DNA from: SZUA-378 sp036652815 | Lineage (GTDB): Bacteria > Bacillota > Clostridia > Lachnospirales > Lachnospiraceae | NCBI GenBank assembly: GCA_036652815.1 | Contig: JAVVVE010000029.1 | Span: 1 to 29,835 of the forward strand | DNA: 29,835 nucleotides | Direction: 5' to 3' | In this document: positions 24,117-29,835 of the stretch, in pieces | Numbering within the stretch: the stretch's first letter is position 1 | How the letters are laid out: every line of letters starts with the position of its first letter | Notes under the pieces: model-generated | Told to the model about the DNA's origin: nothing | Databases searched by the model: none | What the model saw: the letters and a program-made list of their open reading frames with translations, nothing else | Position numbers and translations under genes: made by a program

Positions 24117-24965
24117 TTATAATTGTTGTAATCCTATAGAATCCACACAATTATGCATAAGCATCGCTATCGTCATAGGTCCAACACCGCCGGGTACCGG
24201 AGTGATGGCATTGCAGTGTGCCGCAACATCTTCATAATCAACATCCCCGCATAATTTACCATTGGGTAAACGATGCATCCCAACATCAATTACAACCGCT
24301 CCTTCTTTCACATACTCCTGTGTTATCATCTTTTGTTTTCCAATCGCCACAACTAAAATATCTGCCCGTTTGCAAATCTCTTTTAGATTCTGTGTCTTGG
24401 AATGAGCCACCGTAACGGTTGCATCTTCTTGTAGCAGTAACAGTGCCATAGGTTTTCCGACGATATTGCTCCTACCTATTACAACACATTCTTTACCGGC
24501 TATCTGAATGCCGGAACGCTTGCACAACTGAATGATACCGGCAGGAGTGCAAGAACGGAAACCGGGCTGTCCAATACATAGTGCACCCACACTTTGAGGA
24601 TGAAATCCATCCACATCTTTCTTTTGATCAATCGCCTGAATCACTTTATTTTCATTGATATGCTGTGGAAGCGGAAGCTGCACCAGGATACCGTTCACTT
24701 GCGGATTCTGATTTAATTCTTGAATTTGCTGCAGCAATGCGGCCTCTGTAGTATCTTCCGGAAGTTCATAAGATAAAGAATGTATCCCAACATAAGCGCA
24801 TGCTTTCTTTTTATTATTAACATATACGGTAGATGCTTGATTATTGCCTACTTGAATCACTGCAAGCGTAATCTGGATGCCTTCGGCTGTAAGCTTTGTT
24901 ACCTTTTCTTTTAGTTCTTCTTTAATCTGTACTGCGATACCTTTACCATCAATTATCTGTGTCAT
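24117..24965 (-). CDS. folD: Methylene-THF dehydrogenase/methenyl-THF cyclohydrolase
   Basis: 282 residues, full length. FolD interconverts 5,10-methylene-, methenyl- and 10-formyl-tetrahydrofolate with NAD(P). Catalytic features: Tyr48 and Lys52 in STVYVNNKKKAC, VQLPLPQHIN, DVDGFHP, the nucleotide loop VVIGRSNIVGKPMALLLL and the closing TPVPGGVGPMTIAML. It sits 38 nt downstream of fhs, so the two successive one-carbon steps are cotranscribed. It supplies one-carbon units for purines, thymidylate and Met, and in some anaerobes is part of formate or CO2 use. Confidence 0.97.
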   Translation of the reverse strand: MTQIIDGKGIAVQIKEELKEKVTKLTAEGIQITLAVIQVGNNQASTVYVNNKKKACAYVGIHSLSYELPEDTTEAALLQQIQELNQNPQVNGILVQLPLPQHINENKVIQAIDQKKDVDGFHPQSVGALCIGQPGFRSCTPAGIIQLCKRSGIQIAGKECVVIGRSNIVGKPMALLLLQEDATVTVAHSKTQNLKEICKRADILVVAIGKQKMITQEYVKEGAVVIDVGMHRLPNGKLCGDVDYEDVAAHCNAITPVPGGVGPMTIAMLMHNCVDSIGLQQL

Positions 24966-25003
24966 CTGCGCTCCTGTCTACTCTGTAAATCTACTCTATC
25001 GTC

Positions 25004-26674
25004 TTAAAATAATCCCGTTATCATACCTTTAGAATCAACATCAATATGATTGGCAGCCGGTTCTTTGGGCAATCCGGGCATCGTCATGACAGCTCCTGTT
25101 AATACGACGACAAATCCCGCTCCTGCCGAAACATAGACGTCTCTTACCGTAATCTCAAAGTCAGTTGGTCTGCCTAGTAACGTCGGATCATCAGACAAGG
25201 AATACTGCGTCTTTGCCATGCAGACCGGTAGTTTTGCAAAACCAAGTTCTTCTAATTTATGCAGTTTTTTTAATGCAGAAGGTGCAAATGAAACTCCTTT
25301 TGCTCCATATATTTTTTGAGATACCTGTTCGATTTTTTCTTGTAAGGATAATTCGTCTTCATATAACAGTTTAAAGTGACTTTCCTTGGTTTCCAAGGTA
25401 TGTAATACAGCATTTGCTAACGCAATACCCCCTTCTCCACCCTTTTCCCATACTTCAGAGATAGCAAAATCACAATCTTTATCTGCACAAAACTGTTTCA
25501 CATAAGCGATTTCTGCTTCTGTATCTGTTACAAAGGAATTCAAAGTCACTACAATAGGGACTTGATATTGTTTTAGATTCTCTATATGTTTTTCAAGATT
25601 TACAATCCCTTTTTGCAATGCCTGCAGATTCTCATGGCTCAGTTCATTCTTGTGCACTAAACCATTATACTTCAATGCCCGTACCGTGGCTACTAAAACA
25701 ATGGCATCCGGTTTAAGTCCTGTCATGCGGCATTTGATGTCAAGGAACTTCTCTGCACCAAGATCTGCACCAAAACCTGCTTCCGTCACCACATAATCTG
25801 CCATTTTCAAAGCAGCTTTGGTCGCAATCACACTGTTACAGCCATGTGCAATATTGGCAAATGGTCCACCGTGAATCAGCGCCGGTGTATGTTCCAGTGT
25901 CTGAATCAGATTTGGTTTTAATGCATCCTTTAATAATGCCGCCATAGAACCGACTGCCTGCAGATTTGCTGCTGTTACCGGCTCTCCCGCATAAGTATAA
26001 GCGACCACCATGCGTCCCAGTCTTGTCTTTAAATCCGCCATGTCGGAAGCCAAACACAGCACCGCCATAATCTCTGAAGCAACGGTAATGACAAAATGAT
26101 CTTCCCTTACTACGCCATCTGCCTTATCGCCAAGTCCAACTACGATATTACGAAGTGCTCTGTCGTTCATATCAAGACTTCTCTTCCATACAATCTGTCT
26201 GGTGTCAATATTGAGTGCATTACCCTGTTGAATATGATTATCCAATAATGCTGCCAATAGATTGTTAGCAGAAGTAATCGCATGAAAATCACCTGTAAAA
26301 TGCAGATTCAGATCTTCCATTGGAACTACCTGTGCATAACCACCACCTGCTGCACCGCCTTTGATTCCAAAACATGGTCCTAGAGACGGCTCTCTTAATG
26401 CTATGATCGCTTTTTTATGTAATCGACCAAATGCTTCTCCCAATCCAACACTGGTAGTTGTCTTACCTTCTCCTGCCGGAGTAGGATTGATCGCTGTTAC
26501 CAGAATCAACTTGCCATCCTTGTGATTCTGAATGCGAGCAAGATATTCGTCGGATATTTTGGCTTTATATCTGCCATACAATTCCAGTTCTTCCGGTTCT
26601 ATCTCTAAGGCAGCCGCAATCTCCGTGATTGGCTGCATGTGTGCTTCCTGTGCAATTTGAATATCTGTCTTCAT
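25004..26674 (-). CDS. fhs: Formate-tetrahydrofolate ligase
   Basis: 556 residues, the standard length. It joins formate to tetrahydrofolate with ATP to give 10-formyl-THF. The ATP loop is NPTPAGEGKTTTSVGLGEAF (64-83), followed by REPSLGPCFGIKGGAAGGGY and the later KMADYVVTEAGFGADLGAEK, all typical of clostridial enzymes. GGAG lies 8 nt before the ATG. It follows ftsK by 53 nt. With folD it forms the formate-entry half of one-carbon metabolism; acetogenesis cannot be claimed, since no other Wood-Ljungdahl gene is here. Confidence 0.98.
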   Translation of the reverse strand: MKTDIQIAQEAHMQPITEIAAALEIEPEELELYGRYKAKISDEYLARIQNHKDGKLILVTAINPTPAGEGKTTTSVGLGEAFGRLHKKAIIALREPSLGPCFGIKGGAAGGGYAQVVPMEDLNLHFTGDFHAITSANNLLAALLDNHIQQGNALNIDTRQIVWKRSLDMNDRALRNIVVGLGDKADGVVREDHFVITVASEIMAVLCLASDMADLKTRLGRMVVAYTYAGEPVTAANLQAVGSMAALLKDALKPNLIQTLEHTPALIHGGPFANIAHGCNSVIATKAALKMADYVVTEAGFGADLGAEKFLDIKCRMTGLKPDAIVLVATVRALKYNGLVHKNELSHENLQALQKGIVNLEKHIENLKQYQVPIVVTLNSFVTDTEAEIAYVKQFCADKDCDFAISEVWEKGGEGGIALANAVLHTLETKESHFKLLYEDELSLQEKIEQVSQKIYGAKGVSFAPSALKKLHKLEELGFAKLPVCMAKTQYSLSDDPTLLGRPTDFEITVRDVYVSAGAGFVVVLTGAVMTMPGLPKEPAANHIDVDSKGMITGLF

Positions 26675-26727
26675 CTTTTTGACTCCTATCTGCCTGTTGG
26701 GACAAGCTCCTCCATATGATATGTTCT

Positions 26728-29253
26728 CTATACTACCTCTTCTATGTATGCATCAAATTGTTCCATACTCATAAGCACTTTGCGAGGTTTGGTACCTTCT
26801 TCTTCTCCAACTACTCCGGCCTCTGCCAATTGATCCATAATTCTGGCAGCTCTGTTGAATCCTATCTTAAATACTCTTTGCAGCATTCCTATGGACGCTT
26901 TTTCCTTTTCAATAATAAACTGTCCTGCTTCCACAAAATAAGCATCCCGCTCATCCGCATTATTACCGGCAGCACTCCCACTTGATGTTCCAAGTGTTGC
27001 TATTTTTTCTTCCACATCTTCACTGTAGATATTACCAATCGCCTGATTACGTAAGTACTCCACTACATCAGACACTTCTTTATCAGATACAAAAGCTCCT
27101 TGAATACGTGCCGGTTTGGCATATCCTTGCGGATAAAATAGCATATCCCCTTTTCCAAGTAGTTTTTCCGCTCCATTCATATCAAGGATTGTCCTTGAAT
27201 CCACTCCGCTTGATACTGCAAAAGCAACGCGACTCGGCATATTTGCTTTAATCAAACCTGTAATAACATCTACCGAAGGTCTTTGTGTAGCAATAATCAG
27301 ATGAATCCCCGCTGCTCTGGCAAGCTGTGCCAATCTACAGATGGACTCTTCTACTTCTCCAGGTGCTACCATCATAAGATCCGCCAACTCATCCACAATA
27401 ATAACAATCTGTGGCATCTTTTGAGGTATCTCTTCTTCCCCATTAGATTTCATTCCCTCTATTTTTTTATTGAATCCCTTTAAATCTCTTACATTATAAT
27501 CAGCAAACTTCTTATAACGATCCGTCATCTCTGCGACACCCCAATGAAGTGCAGCAGCAGCTTTTTTAGGATCCGTTACCACTGGAATCAATAGATGCGG
27601 TATTCCATTATAAACACTAAGTTCCACAACCTTTGGATCCACCATAATCATCTTTACATCATCCGGATGTGCCTTGTAGAGGATACTCATAATTAAAGTA
27701 TTAATGCATACAGATTTACCTGATCCGGTTGCTCCTGCAATCAGCATATGTGGCATCTTTGCAATATCCGATACTACTGTTTTGCCTGCAATATCTTTTC
27801 CTACCGCAAAGGTCAATTTCGACGGAAAACTCTTATATTCACTGCTCTCTAACAATTCTCTTAATGCAACAGCGCTGTTCTCTTTATTAGGTACTTCAAT
27901 ACCAATTGCCGCTTTCCCAGGAATCGGTGCTTCTATTCTAATATCCGTTGCTGCCAAATTTAATTTAATATCATCCGACAAACTTACGATTTTGCTTACT
28001 TTTACTCCTTGTTCCGGTTGTAATTCATATCTCGTTACAGCAGGTCCCTGACTGATGTCAGTAATCGTCACCCTAACGCCAAAGTTATTGAGCGTCTGCT
28101 GCAAACGCATTGCTGTTTCTTTTAGTTGTTTTGCACCTTCATTGCTATTCTTATGTTCACCTTTTGCCAATAGTGCAATAGGTGGAAAGTTATATTTTTT
28201 TGGTATCTTTATGGACTCTGCTGAAACAACCGGCTGAAGCGATTTCTGTGGTTTAACCGATTCTGTCATCGGAATTACCTCCGGTTTTGATTCCGGTTTT
28301 GATTCCGGTTCCGGTTTGGTATCAATACCGGTAATATGTATCTTATCAAAATCAAATGTTTCCTGGCTTGCAATCACTTCTTGATTCTCCGCTATATTAC
28401 GCAAAATAATCTCATGCATATCCTGACTGTGTTGTTTCTCTTTTTCTTGTTTTATCATCGCAGTGTCTAACATCACTCCTGTGATCTTCTTCTCTCTGCG
28501 GGGTCTGCAATTTTTCTTTTGGATTTCCTCTTCTTCTATTTGATTTTTACTATCCTCCTGCTCTTCCCTCTTGCATTCTGCAAGCTCTCTTCTGTGTTCT
28601 GCAAGCTCTCTTCTATGTTCTGCATCTTCCCGTGCTGATTCATAGACTTTTTGGCTGCCCTTTTTTACACTGCCTAAAAAAGATCTTTCCGTAATCGCAA
28701 CGATACATGCAATACCTAAAACAAGCACTACCAAAACAGTCCCTACCATATCAAGAAAATGATATAGTAGATAGGCAAGAGAACCACCTACGATACCTCC
28801 TCCAAGCTTTTGTGTACTACTGATTCCATATAACTCTACAATGTTATAAGTATGATTCTCTGCGCTTAAATTTGTACTGAATAATTCACAAACGATACCA
28901 ATTAATAGGAATAACACCACTCCCGCAATCAATTTCATGGATGCTATGTAGTTTCCTCTGTTAGACATACCAAATGCTACTGCTACAAAGATAAGAATCG
29001 GAACAATATATGCCGTCAAACCAAACAATCCAAATAGAAAACTACTAATGTAATTACCAACTGTCCCTATAATTCCAAAGTTGCATAAAAAAAGCAAAAC
29101 TGCCAGAGCAAGAATTCCTATTAAAATGATTTCAATTTTAATTGCATGATTATGTTCTTCCTGTTGTCTTTTTCTTGCTCTCGTATTAGAAACTGCCGTT
29201 CGGCTAGTTGTTGGTTTTTTAGGGGCCGGTCTGTTACCGGTGCTTGCTGCCAT
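26728..29253 (-). CDS. ftsK: FtsK/SpoIIIE family DNA translocase
   Basis: 841 residues. It pumps chromosomal DNA across the closing division or sporulation septum. About four membrane helices lie at 40-190, then a long charged linker (200-350), the alpha/beta motor with Walker A GATGSGKS (507-514) and Walker B-type DELADLMMV, ATQRPSVDVITGLIKANMPS, and a C-terminal winged-helix gamma domain (about 775-841, GMLQRVFKIGFNRAARIMDQ) that reads DNA polarity signals. The linker contains short internal duplications (AEHRREL twice, ESKP twice). SpoIIIE and FtsK cannot be told apart here. AGGAGG lies 9 nt before the ATG; promoter at 29311-29339. Readthrough into fhs is possible, as I see no terminator between them. 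Confidence 0.95.
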   Translation of the reverse strand: MAASTGNRPAPKKPTTSRTAVSNTRARKRQQEEHNHAIKIEIILIGILALAVLLFLCNFGIIGTVGNYISSFLFGLFGLTAYIVPILIFVAVAFGMSNRGNYIASMKLIAGVVLFLLIGIVCELFSTNLSAENHTYNIVELYGISSTQKLGGGIVGGSLAYLLYHFLDMVGTVLVVLVLGIACIVAITERSFLGSVKKGSQKVYESAREDAEHRRELAEHRRELAECKREEQEDSKNQIEEEEIQKKNCRPRREKKITGVMLDTAMIKQEKEKQHSQDMHEIILRNIAENQEVIASQETFDFDKIHITGIDTKPEPESKPESKPEVIPMTESVKPQKSLQPVVSAESIKIPKKYNFPPIALLAKGEHKNSNEGAKQLKETAMRLQQTLNNFGVRVTITDISQGPAVTRYELQPEQGVKVSKIVSLSDDIKLNLAATDIRIEAPIPGKAAIGIEVPNKENSAVALRELLESSEYKSFPSKLTFAVGKDIAGKTVVSDIAKMPHMLIAGATGSGKSVCINTLIMSILYKAHPDDVKMIMVDPKVVELSVYNGIPHLLIPVVTDPKKAAAALHWGVAEMTDRYKKFADYNVRDLKGFNKKIEGMKSNGEEEIPQKMPQIVIIVDELADLMMVAPGEVEESICRLAQLARAAGIHLIIATQRPSVDVITGLIKANMPSRVAFAVSSGVDSRTILDMNGAEKLLGKGDMLFYPQGYAKPARIQGAFVSDKEVSDVVEYLRNQAIGNIYSEDVEEKIATLGTSSGSAAGNNADERDAYFVEAGQFIIEKEKASIGMLQRVFKIGFNRAARIMDQLAEAGVVGEEEGTKPRKVLMSMEQFDAYIEEVV
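28576..28626 (-). repeat. 21-bp tandem repeat in the ftsK linker
   Basis: Two 21-bp copies (28576-28596 and 28597-28617) differing by one base, plus a partial third. They encode the duplicated seven-residue unit AEHRREL in the charged linker, so copy-number change would leave the frame intact. Confidence 0.8.
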
Positions 29254-29310
29254 AAATCGATGCCTCCTTCGTCTGTCAAAACAAAATTACCTCTTGGTTT
29301 GACCCTATTA

Positions 29311-29339
29311 AGTATATCATCTAAATAAAATCTTGTCAT
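29311..29339 (-). promoter_or_regulatory. Sigma-A promoter of ftsK
   Basis: Minus strand ATGACA (-35), a 17-nt spacer and TATACT (-10), 57 nt upstream of the ftsK ATG. It lies just past the terminator of the upstream gene, so ftsK starts a new transcript. Confidence 0.7.
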
Positions 29340-29363
29340 CCTAAAAAAAATGCGTTTTATTTT

Positions 29364-29399
29364 AAAAAATCTCAGGTGGATTAATTTACCTGAGATTTT
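29364..29399 (-). terminator. Strong terminator after the Rpn-type nuclease gene
   Basis: Minus strand: a 12-bp perfect stem AAAATCTCAGGT/ACCTGAGATTTT around a 10-nt loop, ending in a run of six T residues. The plus strand ends in only four T residues, so it mainly serves the minus strand. It separates the nuclease gene from ftsK. Confidence 0.85.
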
Positions 29400-29406
29400 C
29401 ATGTAT

Positions 29407-29430
29407 TCAAACTATATCAAACTATATCAA
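29407..29430. repeat. 10-bp direct repeat before the terminator
   Basis: TCAAACTATA occurs twice in a row (29407-29416 and 29417-29426), followed by TCAA. It lies between the nuclease stop codon and the terminator stem. No function is evident. Confidence 0.7.
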
Positions 29431-29435
29431 CTCTG

Positions 29436-29835
29436 TCATGATTTTTGTTTCTGTAGTTTCTCGACCACCTGTGCATCTGTCAATGCCTGATCGGACTTGA
29501 AAAGCTCAACGACCTGTCGTACATAGACCTCTTCCTGCTCCAAAAGGTCTGCAATTTCTTCCACCGGTAATTTCTTTTCATATTTTTTACGAATAACAGC
29601 AACTAATCCCTGCATTAGCCCTTGCTCTAGCCCTTGCTCTAGCCCTTGCTCTAGCCCTTGCTCTAGCCCTTGCTCTAGCCCTTGCTCTAGCCCAATCTCT
29701 TTACCGATTTCCAGGCCTTCTTCCAGCTTATCGCGATATTTCTCTTCTAATGTCATGAACTCCACCTCCAGTTTTCGATCGTTCTTGACTTCCATTACTT
29801 TATTATGTATATTTTGTACCAAGGCTCCCGGTTTG
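29436..29835 (-). CDS. C-terminal part of an Rpn/PD-(D/E)XK nuclease family protein (cut by window edge)
   Basis: The frame is open to the right edge of the window, reading KPGALVQNIHNKVMEVKNDR at its visible start. The VQNIHNKVMEVKND helix, then LEVEFMTLEEKYRDKLEEG, then repeated EQGL units and a short helical tail (KLPVEEIADLLEQEEVYVRQ) form the typical C-terminal end of the large clostridial 'Rpn family recombination-promoting nuclease/putative transposase' group. The nuclease domain itself would lie off the window. A TTG at 29822 exists but I regard the gene as continuing upstream. Proteins of this group are often in many copies per genome and their EQGL/REEG repeats vary in number. It ends at a strong terminator. 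Confidence 0.7.
   Translation of the reverse strand, partial: KPGALVQNIHNKVMEVKNDRKLEVEFMTLEEKYRDKLEEGLEIGKEIGLEQGLEQGLEQGLEQGLEQGLEQGLMQGLVAVIRKKYEKKLPVEEIADLLEQEEVYVRQVVELFKSDQALTDAQVVEKLQKQKS
29617..29700 (-). repeat. 12-bp tandem repeat, six perfect copies plus one variant
   Basis: AGCCCTTGCTCT (plus-strand reading) occurs six times without change at 29617-29688, with a diverged copy at 29689-29700. It encodes Glu-Gln-Gly-Leu units on the minus strand. Perfect identity of the copies suggests recent expansion or active slippage, always in multiples of four residues. Confidence 0.95.

Noticed and set aside
26675..26727. Hairpin GCTTGTCCCAACAGGC between ftsK and fhs as a terminator
   Set aside because: Only six pairs including one G-U and no T-run follow; readthrough seems more likely.
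29617..29700. CRISPR-like array
   Set aside because: The 12-bp units are directly joined with no spacers and encode an in-frame EQGL repeat.

Overview
The window looks like chromosomal DNA of a low-GC, anaerobic Gram-positive bacterium, most likely a Clostridia/Lachnospiraceae member. The evidence is strong GGAGG-type ribosome sites, sigma-A promoters, an FtsK/SpoIIIE translocase, an NfnAB-type electron-bifurcating pair, a formate-THF ligase/FolD pair, an LtaS-like enzyme, a YfhO protein and an Rpn-type nuclease tail with EQGL repeats. No tRNA, rRNA, CRISPR array or insertion sequence was seen. Apart from 8830-15368, every gene is on the minus strand.

Region 1 (1-4921, minus) is a compact surface-polymer cassette, transcribed right to left: VTC-domain polyphosphate polymerase, DUF4956 membrane protein, CotH-type kinase anchored in the membrane, MBOAT (AlgI-like) O-acyltransferase, then the start of a fifth gene whose frame closes early at the left edge. 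It is preceded by an isolated 39-codon gene with its own promoter, ribosome site and terminator. Region 2 (5030-8669, minus) is a housekeeping operon: RluF-type pseudouridine synthase, a divergent NAD-dependent DNA ligase, and MetA with the acetyl-CoA-type Glu111.

Region 3 (8780-15368, plus) has a methyl-accepting chemotaxis protein, an LtaS-like phosphotransferase whose near-consensus promoter sits so close to the ATG that the mRNA should be leaderless, and a YfhO membrane protein. The YfhO gene runs 92 bp into a convergent acyltransferase gene. Region 4 (15277-17832, minus) has that acyltransferase coupled to a tandem HD-GYP protein, plus a lone holin-like membrane protein.

Region 5 (17899-26674, minus) is a tightly packed run: fhs, folD, a zinc-ribbon/TPR/chitobiase-like protein, nfnA, nfnB, Mrp ATPase, a FliD-like protein and a degenerate phosphoribosyltransferase, ending in a good terminator. 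A sigma-28-like motif at the end of mrp would give the FliD-like/phosphoribosyltransferase pair its own motility-linked control. Region 6 (26728-29835) has ftsK with a clear promoter, a terminator, and the 3' part of an Rpn/PD-(D/E)XK nuclease gene with six perfect 12-bp repeats, cut by the right edge.

The most interesting items are the VTC-DUF4956-CotH-MBOAT cassette, the FliD-like gene with its sigma-28-like promoter, the leaderless LtaS-like gene, and two enzymes with changed active-site residues (the ligase and the phosphoribosyltransferase).
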